This document shows, one piece after another, positions 7,480 through 16,222 of a DNA stretch of 64,000 bases. The DNA is from Arthrobacter pascens (GTDB lineage: Bacteria; Actinomycetota; Actinomycetes; Actinomycetales; Micrococcaceae), in contig NZ_JAFHKT010000151.1 of NCBI RefSeq assembly GCF_017052465.1, positions 434,001 to 498,000 on the forward strand, in the 5' to 3' direction. The position numbers and the translations under genes were made by a program. The number at the start of each line of letters is the position of its first letter. Within the stretch, counting starts at the first letter, position 1. The notes under the pieces are model-generated. The model searched no databases. It was not told where the DNA came from and saw only the letters and a list, made by a program, of their open reading frames with translations.

Positions 7480-8481
7480 GTGAAAAAGCTCATCAATGAC
7501 CCGCGTGCTGTGGTGGACGAATCAGTGGAGGGATTTGGGCTAGCCCATGCCGACCTCGTGACAGTCCATCCAGAACCAAAGTATGTGACCCGCCGGGATG
7601 CTCCCGTGGCAGGCAAAGTAGGCCTGGTCTCCGGCGGCGGCAGTGGTCATGAACCGCTCCACGCAGGCTTTGTCGGCCTCGGAATGCTCGATGCCGCCGT
7701 GCCCGGCGCGGTCTTCACCTCGCCGACGCCCGATCAGATCATCCCCGCCACGCTCGCGGTCAACTCGGGCGCGGGCGTGGTCCATATCGTCAAGAACTAC
7801 ACGGGTGACGTCCTGAACTTCGAGACCGCAGCCGAGATGGCCCAGGCCGAAGGCGTGGAGGTCCGTACGGTGCTGGTCAATGACGACGTCGCCGTCGAGG
7901 ACTCCCTCTATACGGCCGGCCGCAGGGGAGTGGGCGGCACGGTGCTCGTCGAGAAGATCGCCGGCGCCGCAGCCGAGCGCGGCGATGACCTTGACGCGGT
8001 TGCGGCCATCGGGGACAGGGTGAACCAGAACGTCCGGACCATGGGCGTCGCCCTCTCGGCGTGCACCGTGCCGCACGCCGGAACGCCCAGTTTCGACCTC
8101 GAGGACAATGAAATGGAGATCGGCATCGGGATCCATGGCGAGCCCGGCCGGCACCGGATTGCCATGGAAGCCGCGGATGCCATCACCGACCGGCTGCTGG
8201 AACCGATTCTGGGGGACCTCGGCGTCGCCTCCGGGGACAAGGTGCTCCTGTTCGTCAATGGCATGGGCGGCACGCCGCTGAGCGAGCTCTACATTGTGTA
8301 CCGCCGGGCGGCCCAGGTTCTGGCCGGCAGGGGCGCCACGGTGGAGCGTTCGCTCGTGGGCGACTACATCACCTCGCTCGAAATGCAGGGCTGCTCCATC
8401 TCGGTGCTGCGGCTTGACGACGAACTCACTGCCCTGTGGGATGCGCCCGTGCACACTGCTGCCCTCCGCTGGGGGGTATGA
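7480..8481 (+). CDS. dhaK: Dihydroxyacetone kinase subunit DhaK
   Basis: 333-aa substrate-binding subunit of the phosphotransferase-dependent dihydroxyacetone kinase, which passes phosphate from DhaL-ADP to dihydroxyacetone. The covalent substrate-binding His is His219 in GIGIHGEPG; GGGSGHEPLHAGFVG near the N-terminus is the conserved phosphate-loop region. The length equals that of E. coli-type DhaK. The GTG start has AGGAG 7 nt upstream (7468-7472). The open frame continues upstream to 7243, but those residues have no family likeness. dhaL follows directly. Confidence 0.93.
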   Translation: MKKLINDPRAVVDESVEGFGLAHADLVTVHPEPKYVTRRDAPVAGKVGLVSGGGSGHEPLHAGFVGLGMLDAAVPGAVFTSPTPDQIIPATLAVNSGAGVVHIVKNYTGDVLNFETAAEMAQAEGVEVRTVLVNDDVAVEDSLYTAGRRGVGGTVLVEKIAGAAAERGDDLDAVAAIGDRVNQNVRTMGVALSACTVPHAGTPSFDLEDNEMEIGIGIHGEPGRHRIAMEAADAITDRLLEPILGDLGVASGDKVLLFVNGMGGTPLSELYIVYRRAAQVLAGRGATVERSLVGDYITSLEMQGCSISVLRLDDELTALWDAPVHTAALRWGV

Positions 8482-8482
8482 C

Positions 8483-9109
8483 GTGGGGCTCGACGTCACA
8501 TGGGCCGTCAAATGGCTGACGCTGTCCGCACAGGCCATGGCCGAGCACCGCGTGGAGCTCATTGAACTGGACCGGGCCATCGGGGACTCCGACCACGGGG
8601 AGAACATGGACCGTGGCTTCCAGGCTGTACTGGACAGGTTGGCCGAAACCCCGCCTGACACCCCCGGTGCCGCCCTCAAGCTGACAGCCATGGCCCTGAT
8701 GTCCAAGGTGGGCGGCGCCGCCGGCCCTCTCTACGGCACCGCGTTCCTGCGGGCAGCGACGGCCCTCGGCGATGCCGCCTACATCGATGCCCCGACCCTG
8801 GCAGCGGCACTGGGCGCCGCGAGGGACGGCATCGTCGCCCGGGGGAAGGCCGAGTCCGGTGACAAGACCATGGTGGATGCGTGGACTCCGGCCGTCGATG
8901 CGGCCCTGGCGGCGGCAGCCGGCGGGGATACGCTGTCCGTACTGATCGCGGCGGCAGAAGCCGCTGAGGCGGGCGCTGTGGCCACCGATCCGCTCGTGGC
9001 CCGCAAGGGACGCGCAAGCTATCTCGGCGAGCGGAGTGCCGGGCACCGTGATCCTGGCGCGGCGTCCAGCGCACTCATCCTCCGGGCAGCGGCCGGGGCC
9101 GCGGCGTGA
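8483..9109 (+). CDS. dhaL: Dihydroxyacetone kinase subunit DhaL
   Basis: About 208-aa ADP-binding subunit. It holds a bound ADP as a phosphate relay between DhaM and DhaK. The Mg/nucleotide motif GDSDHGENM lies near residue 31, and MSKVGGAAGPLYGTAF and GDKTMVDAW are typical. The GTG at 8483, one base past the dhaK stop, is chosen as the first start that gives a normal DhaL N-terminus. It overlaps dhaM by 4 nt. Confidence 0.92.
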   Translation: MGLDVTWAVKWLTLSAQAMAEHRVELIELDRAIGDSDHGENMDRGFQAVLDRLAETPPDTPGAALKLTAMALMSKVGGAAGPLYGTAFLRAATALGDAAYIDAPTLAAALGAARDGIVARGKAESGDKTMVDAWTPAVDAALAAAAGGDTLSVLIAAAEAAEAGAVATDPLVARKGRASYLGERSAGHRDPGAASSALILRAAAGAAA

Positions 9110-9786
9110 CGGTGCGGATCGTTGTGGTTTCCCACAGTGCCAAGATCGCCGAGGGAGCCGTGGAACTTGCTGCCCAGATGGCGCCGGACGTGCTGATGGT
9201 TCCGGCCGGCGGCACCTCGGACGGACGCATCGGCACCAGCCTGGAGAAGGTGATGGCTGCGCTCGACGAGGCGGCCGGAGGCGACGGCGTGGTGGTGCTT
9301 GCGGATCTGGGGTCGGCCGTGATGACCGCGGAATCGGCCCTCGAATTCGCTGACGGTCCCGCCACCGTCCTCCTGGCGGATGCACCGGTTGTGGAGGGCC
9401 TGGTGGCGGCAGCCGTAGCGGCCCAGGGCGGGGCCAGCGTGCACGACGTCCGGCGTGCGGCCGAGGCTGCGCACGGCGGCCCGAAGGATGAACACGCAGG
9501 CACCATTGCTGCCGACGGCCAACGGGTGCCGGACGCAACCGGTGACTTCGAGCTCATCAACCTGGCGGGCATGCACGCCAGGCCGGCGGCCAAGATCGCC
9601 GGAGGCCTGTCCGGAATGGACGTGATGGTGACCGTGAACGGGGTGGACGGAGCGTCGATGACAGGGCTCATGACCCTTGGAGCAGGCAAGGGCTCGGTGC
9701 TGCACGTCGAGGCATCCGGCCCGGACGCCGAGCGTGCCGTCGAGTACGTGGGGGGCCTTGTCCGGGCGGGATTCGGGGAGCCGTGA
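9106..9786 (+). CDS. dhaM: DhaM phosphocarrier: EIIA-Man-like domain fused to HPr
   Basis: 226 aa. The N-terminal DhaM/EIIA domain (1-125) has phosphoacceptor His10 (VVVSHS). A short linker leads to a complete HPr domain (about 147-226) with His157 in GMHARPAA. E. coli DhaM carries EIIA, HPr and a partial enzyme I; here the enzyme-I part is absent, so a general PTS enzyme I elsewhere must charge the HPr. GTG overlaps the dhaL stop. The three genes form one translationally coupled operon that channels dihydroxyacetone into glycolysis. Confidence 0.9.
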   Translation: MTVRIVVVSHSAKIAEGAVELAAQMAPDVLMVPAGGTSDGRIGTSLEKVMAALDEAAGGDGVVVLADLGSAVMTAESALEFADGPATVLLADAPVVEGLVAAAVAAQGGASVHDVRRAAEAAHGGPKDEHAGTIAADGQRVPDATGDFELINLAGMHARPAAKIAGGLSGMDVMVTVNGVDGASMTGLMTLGAGKGSVLHVEASGPDAERAVEYVGGLVRAGFGEP

Positions 9787-9810
9787 CCGCGCGATAGGGC
9801 AGGGCGGAGG

Positions 9811-10500
9811 CTAGCCGGCAGGGCGGTCCTGGCGGAGGCCGGCCTCATCAAGCACCACGGAAGCGGAGACAAAGCGCCCGCACGGCTCGCCGAACGGGTA
9901 GTCGCTCCTCGGTGTGAAGCGCAGCGTGCGCACGGGCAGGGGACTTCCGTCTATGGAGGTTCCCGACGTCGTGACGACCATCGGCGACTCCGTCAGGATA
10001 TCCAGCATGAGCATTCCCCGCTTGGTCCCGTCAGGTGCTGCCGTGGCTGAGCACACGCGGTCGGGTCCGCGGCCGCCGGACTCCGGAACGGCGGGCTCTG
10101 GGACGACGGACTTCGGAACGGCAGGATCGGGAACGGCGGGCTCGGGAACGCCCTGCCCTGGCACGGCGGGCTCGGGCACCCCTTGCCCTGGAACGCCTTG
10201 CCCTGGATCAACTTGCCCTGGAGCGCCGGGCTTCGGAACGCCGGGCTCCGGAACATAAGGCTCACAGCCCTGGTCCACGGAGATGCTGCCTGGGACCAGT
10301 TCCAGATAGCCCTCCCTGCACACTCCGTCCTGGCATGCCTTGAGGTGGAGGGCCTTCACCGCCGGGGCGTAGCTGGCCGCCACCGTCACCGACACCCCGG
10401 ACGCCTGGGCGATCGCCGGGCACGCCACCTCGAACACGTGGCATCCGGAGACAAGCACAGTCGTTGCAATTGTGGCCAAAAGTACCTTTGTCCTGCCCAT
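9811..10500 (-). CDS. Lipoprotein with a proline-rich pentapeptide repeat, function unknown
   Basis: 229-aa predicted lipoprotein. The signal peptide ends in lipobox LVSGC with the lipidated Cys at 20, choosing the second Met (10500) as start because it gives a clean signal. Residues of about 85-140 are a low-complexity region of VPEPA/VPGQG-like pentapeptides, a likely wall-spanning spacer. The region between the signal and the repeats has four cysteines, and the C-terminal part includes further Cys. No family was recognised. It is convergent with dhaM. Confidence 0.75.
   Translation of the reverse strand: MGRTKVLLATIATTVLVSGCHVFEVACPAIAQASGVSVTVAASYAPAVKALHLKACQDGVCREGYLELVPGSISVDQGCEPYVPEPGVPKPGAPGQVDPGQGVPGQGVPEPAVPGQGVPEPAVPDPAVPKSVVPEPAVPESGGRGPDRVCSATAAPDGTKRGMLMLDILTESPMVVTTSGTSIDGSPLPVRTLRFTPRSDYPFGEPCGRFVSASVVLDEAGLRQDRPAG
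10083..10258 (-). repeat. 15-bp tandem repeats coding P-rich pentapeptides
   Basis: Within the lipoprotein gene, degenerate 15-bp units encode variants of V-P-x-P/Q-x, ten or more in a row (VPEPG, VPKPG, VPGQG, VPEPA, VPDPA). Copy number at such loci is often variable between strains. Confidence 0.7.
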
Positions 10501-10636
10501 GACTTCAGGGTAGATCCGGCCCAATGATGTGCGGACGTGTAGGCGGAAACTGGTGCAGACATCGTTACCCCTGACACCGGATCGACTGCCAATTCGAGAT
10601 CAAAACCCGGCTCAGCGGAACGCGTGTTTCGGTCCA

Positions 10637-11614
10637 CTATCCCGGCAGCCGGTACCCGCCCTGGTGCAGCTCTGCAAGGCCGTCCTCCAGAAGTCCGGCC
10701 AGCGCCCGTTCGAGCTGTTCCGGCGCCGAGTTCAGCCTGTGCAGGGCGGCGAGCGGGACCCCGGTCCCGGAGGGCTCGAATCCGAGGTCGGCGGGAGCCT
10801 GCTGGAACATTTCGGCGGGTACGGGGGAATCCGCCAGCCGCAGGACGGCCATCACGGCTCCGCGGACCTGCCGGTCCGTGCCGTGCCAGGCCTGCCCCTT
10901 CGGCACATACGACGGCGGCGGCTCGCCGGCCGCCCGCCACGAGCACCTGTCGCGCACGGGGCATGCGGAACACTTCGGCGCACGCGCCGTGCAGACCAGG
11001 GCGCCCAGCTCCATGACCGCAGCGTTCCACCGGACCGACCTTCCGGCGTCGTCCGGCAACAGTTGCGCCGCAAGCCGCATCTCCGCAGCCGTCAGGGCCG
11101 GCGACGGCAGCGCCGCTCCTGAAAAGAGGCGCGCGTGGACGCGCCTGACGTTGGTGTCCACCACCGTCTCGCGCCGGCCAAAGGCAAAGGCGGCGACGGC
11201 GGCGGCCGTGTAGCTGCCCACGCCGGGTAGGGCGAGCAGTTCGGTGTAGTCGGCCGGCACCTTTCCGCTGTGGTCCTGCCCGATGGCAACGGCTGCGGCG
11301 TGGAGCCGGAGGGCGCGCCGGGGATAACCGAGGCGGCCCCAGGAGCGGACAGCTTCCCCGGCTGGTTCGCGGGCAAGGTCGGCGGGTTCAGGCCAACGAC
11401 GAAGCCATTCTTCCCAGACGGGCAGAACACGCACCACGGGAGTCTGCTGGAGCATGATTTCGCTGACGAGGACGCCCCACGGCGAGCAGTCAGGCAGGCG
11501 CCACGGCAGGTCACGGGCTTCGGCCGCGAACCAGCCCAGCAGCGACTGGTGGATGTCGGTCAGCTCCGGGCTGGCGCAGGCGGGCGCGGCAGGTGCATCG
11601 GTTGTGGTTTTGAT
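10637..11614 (-). CDS. mutY: A/G-specific adenine DNA glycosylase MutY, start codon unclear
   Basis: Removes adenine mispaired with 8-oxoG. Conserved parts are DLPWR, the catalytic-Glu segment SEIMLQQTP, the helix-hairpin-helix LPGVGSYTAAAVAAFAFG with the catalytic Asp in VVDTNV, and an iron-sulfur loop C-x6-C-x2-C-x5-C. The first in-frame ATG (11455) lies just after the catalytic Glu, so a protein starting there would be dead. Homology continues upstream past DIHQSLLGWF, to an in-frame stop at 11624-11626, without any ATG, GTG or TTG. Translation must use a non-standard codon (ATC 11614 or CTG near 11560), or an indel is present. The 5' boundary is therefore only a limit. Confidence 0.85.
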   Translation of the reverse strand: MKTTTDAPAAPACASPELTDIHQSLLGWFAAEARDLPWRLPDCSPWGVLVSEIMLQQTPVVRVLPVWEEWLRRWPEPADLAREPAGEAVRSWGRLGYPRRALRLHAAAVAIGQDHSGKVPADYTELLALPGVGSYTAAAVAAFAFGRRETVVDTNVRRVHARLFSGAALPSPALTAAEMRLAAQLLPDDAGRSVRWNAAVMELGALVCTARAPKCSACPVRDRCSWRAAGEPPPSYVPKGQAWHGTDRQVRGAVMAVLRLADSPVPAEMFQQAPADLGFEPSGTGVPLAALHRLNSAPEQLERALAGLLEDGLAELHQGGYRLPG

Positions 11615-11662
11615 GCCAACACTCTAGTTGAAATCCCGGCGGTCCGGGCCGGCCGCCTGCGG

Positions 11663-12109
11663 TCAGCTGGCCTCTTGCTGCAGGTCCGGGCCGGTTTCCA
11701 CCCTCGGGCGGAGGCGCTTCACATGACCGTGGATGGTTTCGCCGCCGCGGCCGTTCGGAGCCGGCACGGCGAGGGTAACCACGAAGCTGGCCCCGTCCGG
11801 ATCCACGGACCGGATGGTCAGGCTCCGCGTTCCTTCGGGGATCGACGGCGAAAAGAACTGCAGTTGCCGGGAAGCGACCGTGGCAACCTCGTCCAGCTTG
11901 TACTCGGTACCGAAATGGTCCTGGACGACGATGTCCGGGGTTTTGGGTTCGGTTCCGTTGGTTGACGCCAAATGCAGGTTTACCACGATGCCGGTATTCC
12001 AGATTTCCACTGCCAGCACCGTGAACTCCGATCCCTGGCTCTGATGCTTTCCAAACGTCAGGGGCAGTACGACGCGTTCAAGGTGACCGCCAGACACATG
12101 ATCTACCAT
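11663..12109 (-). CDS. Conserved-looking hypothetical protein
   Basis: 148 aa from the ATG at 12109, which has GAGAGGA about 6 nt upstream; the frame upstream of it is not needed. There is no signal peptide or membrane span. The sequence alternates beta-like segments (ERVVLPLTFG, VLAVEIWNTGIVVNLHLAS, SLTIRSVDPDGASFVVTL), suggesting a small beta-sandwich. No family was recognised. It shares the strand with mutY, separated by about 50 bp. Confidence 0.65.
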   Translation of the reverse strand: MVDHVSGGHLERVVLPLTFGKHQSQGSEFTVLAVEIWNTGIVVNLHLASTNGTEPKTPDIVVQDHFGTEYKLDEVATVASRQLQFFSPSIPEGTRSLTIRSVDPDGASFVVTLAVPAPNGRGGETIHGHVKRLRPRVETGPDLQQEAS

Positions 12110-12173
12110 CAGTGGTCCTCTCCTACTCGACCCCGATAAGTGGTAACCGGGATTCAATTTTAGTAAGCCTTGC

Positions 12174-12185
12174 TGACAGTTGTCA
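12174..12185. promoter_or_regulatory. Small palindrome between two hypothetical genes
   Basis: TGACA-GT-TGTCA, in the divergent 262-bp gap 12110-12371. A TATAAA hexamer at 12269-12274 may be the -10 element of the downstream plus-strand gene. Nothing else is evident in the gap. Confidence 0.25.
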
Positions 12186-12371
12186 CGGGAAATCAGGCAA
12201 CGAATTGGACATGGTTAAACCGTGGCCACGGCGTGGTGGTGCAGGGGAATCCCCGCCATTCCCTAGCCTATAAAGACAGGCAGGCAGGGAGCCCGGCATC
12301 AGTCGAGCTCCGCCTCCGGGCGCATCGAATGGCCGCGCCAGCAACACAAACACAATGGGGACGACGGAGCA

Positions 12372-13076
12372 GTGAAGACACCGCAGGGCAAGACACAGCA
12401 AGGCAAGCCACCGCAAGGTAAGTCGCAGCCAGGGAAGAAGGCGGCGCGCAGTGCCCGCCCGCAGGGCGCCGTCCGCAAGCCGAGCGCCGCCGTCTACCGC
12501 CGCCGTCGGCAGTTTGCCGGGGGAGCGCTGCTGCTCGTTGTGGGCCTGACGGCCGGCGGCATTGCCACGGTGTCCGGCGCGCTGAACCCCACCAGCGAGC
12601 AGGCTTCCTCTACCGGCGCAGACGGCTCGCCCGGCGCCAGTGCCCAGCCCTCACCGTCGGCCACGCCTTCCGCCACGCCGTCGGCCTCACCCACGTGCGA
12701 CCAGAAACTCGTGACCGTCACGGCGGGCACGAACAAGGCCGCTTACGGACCTGGTGAGAAGCCGGTGCTCACGCTCAAAGTGGCCAATGGCGGAAAGCTC
12801 CCGTGCAAGGTGAACATCGGAACGTCGCAGATGGAGTTCCTGGTCACCAGCGGTTCGGACCGGGTCTTTTCGTCCAAGGACTGCCAGGCTGAGAGCGACG
12901 ACCTCGTCAGGACGATCGAACCCGGCAAGAGCGAAACGGCCAACTTCCCCTGGCCCCGCAACCGCTCGCTGCAGGGCTGTGGGGAGATCCCGGACGGTGT
13001 AGGTGCCGGCTACTACGTGTTCATCGCCAAGCTCGGCCCCAAGGTGAGCCCGCCGGCGGTCTTCCAGCTGGGTTAG
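12372..13076 (+). CDS. Membrane-anchored hypothetical protein with a Ser/Pro linker
   Basis: 234 aa. A very basic Lys/Gln/Gly-rich cytoplasmic head (1-48) leads to one membrane span (about 49-70), a Ser/Pro/Ala spacer (80-110), and an outer beta-type domain of about 120 residues with four Cys (CDQK, PCKV, KDCQ, GCGE). The topology suggests a type II membrane protein displayed outside the cell. The GTG has GGAG only 2 nt upstream, so the start is uncertain. The stop codon overlaps that of convergent disA by 4 nt. Confidence 0.75.
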   Translation: MKTPQGKTQQGKPPQGKSQPGKKAARSARPQGAVRKPSAAVYRRRRQFAGGALLLVVGLTAGGIATVSGALNPTSEQASSTGADGSPGASAQPSPSATPSATPSASPTCDQKLVTVTAGTNKAAYGPGEKPVLTLKVANGGKLPCKVNIGTSQMEFLVTSGSDRVFSSKDCQAESDDLVRTIEPGKSETANFPWPRNRSLQGCGEIPDGVGAGYYVFIAKLGPKVSPPAVFQLG

Positions 13077-14149
13077 AGGAAGCGGTCCAGCAGGCTGGCT
13101 TCGGCCATGCGGCTGAGGCCTTCGCGGACCGTGCGGGCGCGCTGGTCGCCGATGCCGTCCACGGTCATGAGATCGTCGATGGTGGCGGCCATCAGGTGCT
13201 GCAGCCCGCCGAAGTGGTCCACAAGCCGGTCCGCCACAGCCTTGGGCACGGCCTTGAGCCCGGACAGCAGGCGGTAGCCGCGCGGCTGTACGACGGCGTC
13301 CAGGGTTTCCACCCCGCCCGCGAAGCCGATGATGCCCGCGATCTTGCTGAGGTCGATCAGCTCGGTGGGGCCGAGGCTCAGGAGGGCATTGACGGCGCCG
13401 TCAATGTCCTCGGGAGAGGCATTGGGCCCGGCATAGTCGCGGATGATGATGTCGCTGCCAGGGCCCCGACCCACCGTGAGCTCGTCCAGCTGGAGGGACA
13501 GGAGCCTGCCGTCCTCGCCCAGCTCCAGCACATACTGGGAGATTTCCTCGGAAATGCGGCGCACCATCTCCTGCCGCTGCAGGGTGACGGCCACGTCCCT
13601 GACGGTGACCATGGCCTCGATTTCCAGCGCCGACAGTGAGCTGGTGACCTGGTCGAGCCGGGAGCGGTAGCGTTCAAGCGTTGCGAGGGCCTGGTTGGCG
13701 CGGGCCAGGACCTTCTCGGAGCCCTCGAGCACGTGCCGCAGCCCGTTCACGTAGAGCGCGATGATCTGCATGGACTGGCTCACCGAGATCACGGGGACGC
13801 CGGTCTGGATGGCCACGCGCTCGGCGGTACGGTGGCGCGTGCCGGATTCCTGCGTTTCGATGCTCGGGTCCGGCACGAGCTGGACGGCCGCGCGGAGGAT
13901 GTTGCCGGCGTCCCTGTCGCAGATGATGGCACCGTCCATTTTGGCCAGCTCCCGCAGCCTCGTGGGGGAAAAGTCGATGCCGATGTCGAAGCCGCCCGAA
14001 CAGATCGAGTCGATGGTCCGGTCCGAACCCAGGACAATCAATGCGCCGGTGCGGCCGCGGAGAATGCGTTCCAGCCCGTCCCGCAGCGGGGTTCCCGGGG
14101 CCACCCTCCCCAAAGTCGCTTTCAGCGATTCTTCAGGGCTGCGAGCCAT
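13073..14149 (-). CDS. disA: DNA integrity scanning protein DisA, diadenylate cyclase
   Basis: 358-aa DNA-scanning protein that makes c-di-AMP from two ATP. The N-terminal DAC domain (about 1-145) has the catalytic DGA (MDGAII) and RHR (GTRHRTAER) motifs. A central helical spine follows, and the C-terminal helix-hairpin-helix DNA-binding tip contains DGIGDQRARTVREGL. The ATG at 14149 follows AAGGGA by 6 nt, so the two upstream start candidates are less likely. disA commonly sits beside radA; here radA is 15 kb away. Confidence 0.96.
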   Translation of the reverse strand: MARSPEESLKATLGRVAPGTPLRDGLERILRGRTGALIVLGSDRTIDSICSGGFDIGIDFSPTRLRELAKMDGAIICDRDAGNILRAAVQLVPDPSIETQESGTRHRTAERVAIQTGVPVISVSQSMQIIALYVNGLRHVLEGSEKVLARANQALATLERYRSRLDQVTSSLSALEIEAMVTVRDVAVTLQRQEMVRRISEEISQYVLELGEDGRLLSLQLDELTVGRGPGSDIIIRDYAGPNASPEDIDGAVNALLSLGPTELIDLSKIAGIIGFAGGVETLDAVVQPRGYRLLSGLKAVPKAVADRLVDHFGGLQHLMAATIDDLMTVDGIGDQRARTVREGLSRMAEASLLDRFL

Positions 14150-14531
14150 AGACATTCCCTTCAAAGGTGCAGGCGTGGCCTGCAGGTATGCCGGTTTTCA
14201 CGAGTCCGCCGGCAGGATCAAAAGTACTCGGTTTCCCGCATGCACCATCCTAGACGTACATTACCCCAAGAACCGCAGGGGCAAGCCTCAAAGTGGCCCG
14301 TTTGGGACCTGCATGGAGGGCTTGCGGAGTACGTCCGACGGCGGCCGGCAAGTCACCATTTTGGCCCCCCTTCCGTCGGGCTTCCGCCCCTGCGATAAAC
14401 TTGAACCCTTGGCTTGCGTGCCCTGCTGCCGCCCGCCTTCCAGACTCCAGAACCCTGTTTCGAGGAATCCGGTCCAAAGTTTTCCATTTCCACACCCAGG
14501 GTCCTCCGCGGATCCCAGCGAAAGTAGCACC
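14150..14531. other. disA-prfC divergent intergenic region
   Basis: 382 bp that should hold both promoters. I see no RNA gene, strong hairpin or clear promoter pair. The frame of prfC stays open across it, but without family likeness. Confidence 0.4.
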
Positions 14532-16145
14532 GTGTCCCAAGAAGTCCTCAGCCCCGCCCGGGTCCACGAGATTCACAAGCAGGCGTCCCGGCGCCGGACC
14601 TTCGCTGTCATCTCCCACCCGGACGCCGGCAAGTCCACGCTGACCGAGGCGCTGGCCCTGCATGCCAAGGTGATCGGCACCGCCGGCGCGTCCAGCGGCA
14701 AGTCCAACCGCAAGGAAACGGTCTCGGACTGGATGCAGATGGAGAAGGACCGCGGCATCTCCATCAGCTCCGCCGCGCTGCAGTTCTCCTACCGGGACAC
14801 CGTGATCAACCTGCTGGACACCCCCGGCCACGCCGACTTCTCCGAAGACACCTACCGGGTGCTGGCCGCCGTCGACTGCGCCGTGATGCTGGTGGATGCC
14901 GCCAAGGGCCTGGAAACCCAGACCATGAAGCTGTTCGAGGTGTGCAAGCAGCGGAACCTGCCCATCATCACGGTCATCAACAAGTGGGACCGTCCGGGCC
15001 TGGACGCGCTGGCGCTGATGGACGAAATCACCGAACGCACCGGCCTGCAGCCCATGCCGCTGACCTGGGCAGTCGGCATCTCCGGGGACTTCCGCGGGGT
15101 CTGGGACCTGCGCAACGACCGGTTCGCGCGTTTCCAGCGGAACAACGCCGGTGCCAACATCGCGCTGACCGAGTACTTCACCCCGGAGGAAGCGGCCGAG
15201 AGCCAGGGCGACGACTGGTCCAACGCCGTCGACGAAGCCGGACTCGTCATCGAATCCAACCTTGAATTCGACGTGGAAAGCTTCCACGCCGGCAAGGCCA
15301 CGCCCATCCTGTTCAGCTCCGCCGCGCTGAACTTCGGCGTCAAGGAGATCCTGGACGCCCTTGTCGACTTCGCCCCGCCCGCTGCGCCGCGTCCGGACGT
15401 GGACGGCCAGCCGCGCGCGGTGGAGTCGCCCTTCGCAGGGTTCGTTTTCAAGGTCCAGGCGGGCATGAACAAGGCCCACCGGGACCACGTGGCCTTCATC
15501 CGCGTCTGTTCGGGGGTGTTCGAGCGCGGCATGGTGGTCACCCAGACCCGCACTGGCAAGTCCTTCGCCACCAAGTACGCCCAGCAGGTGTTTGGACGCG
15601 AACGCGAGGTCATCGACGAGGCCTTCCCGGGCGACGTCGTGGGCCTGGTCAATGCCTCATCGCTGCGCGTGGGGGACAGCCTCTTCCTTGAGGAGCCGGT
15701 GGAGTTCCCGGCCATTCCGCTCTTCGCGCCGGAGCACTTCCAGGTGGCCCGGTCCAAGGACCCCAGCCGCTTCAAGCAGTTCCGCCGCGGCATCGAGCAG
15801 CTCGAGCACGAGGGCGTCATCCAGGTGCTGCGCTCCGACGTCCGCGGCGACCAGGCGCCGGTGCTTGCCGCCGTCGGCCCCATGCAGTTCGAGGTGGTGG
15901 AGGACCGCATGGCGCACGACTTCAGCGCGCCCATGCGCCTAGAGCGCCTGCCGTATTCCATGGCCAGGATTTCGACGGCGGACGCCATGCCGGCTCTGGC
16001 CAACGTGATCGGCGCAGAGGTGCTGTTGCGGTCCGACGGCGAGTACCTTGCCCTGTTCAACGACGTGTGGGCGCTGCGCCGCATCGAGAAGAACCACCCT
16101 GACCTCACGCTCGTGCCGATCGGGACGCACAACCCCGCCAAGTAG
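14532..16145 (+). CDS. prfC: Peptide chain release factor 3
   Basis: 537-aa translational GTPase that recycles release factors 1 and 2 from the ribosome. The G domain has G1 SHPDAGKST at 28-36, the EKDRGISI switch region, DTPGHADF, and NKWD. The protein ends in the RF3-specific C-terminal domain. The GTG at 14532 gives the standard N-terminus; the open frame reaches far upstream (13761), mostly over antisense disA, and that part is not RF3-like. The ribosome-binding site is weak. It is followed by the fabF-like gene after 77 bp. Confidence 0.93.
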   Translation: MSQEVLSPARVHEIHKQASRRRTFAVISHPDAGKSTLTEALALHAKVIGTAGASSGKSNRKETVSDWMQMEKDRGISISSAALQFSYRDTVINLLDTPGHADFSEDTYRVLAAVDCAVMLVDAAKGLETQTMKLFEVCKQRNLPIITVINKWDRPGLDALALMDEITERTGLQPMPLTWAVGISGDFRGVWDLRNDRFARFQRNNAGANIALTEYFTPEEAAESQGDDWSNAVDEAGLVIESNLEFDVESFHAGKATPILFSSAALNFGVKEILDALVDFAPPAAPRPDVDGQPRAVESPFAGFVFKVQAGMNKAHRDHVAFIRVCSGVFERGMVVTQTRTGKSFATKYAQQVFGREREVIDEAFPGDVVGLVNASSLRVGDSLFLEEPVEFPAIPLFAPEHFQVARSKDPSRFKQFRRGIEQLEHEGVIQVLRSDVRGDQAPVLAAVGPMQFEVVEDRMAHDFSAPMRLERLPYSMARISTADAMPALANVIGAEVLLRSDGEYLALFNDVWALRRIEKNHPDLTLVPIGTHNPAK

Positions 16146-16222
16146 CGGCCGGCAATCCGCATGCCGTTCTGATCCGAATACCCACGGGACTTCAGCTCCA
16201 GTTCCAGGAAGCAAGGTGTGTC

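Noticed and set aside
13761..14531. Long N-terminal extension of prfC
   Set aside because: The extra 257 residues are mostly antisense to disA and precede a normal RF3 N-terminus.
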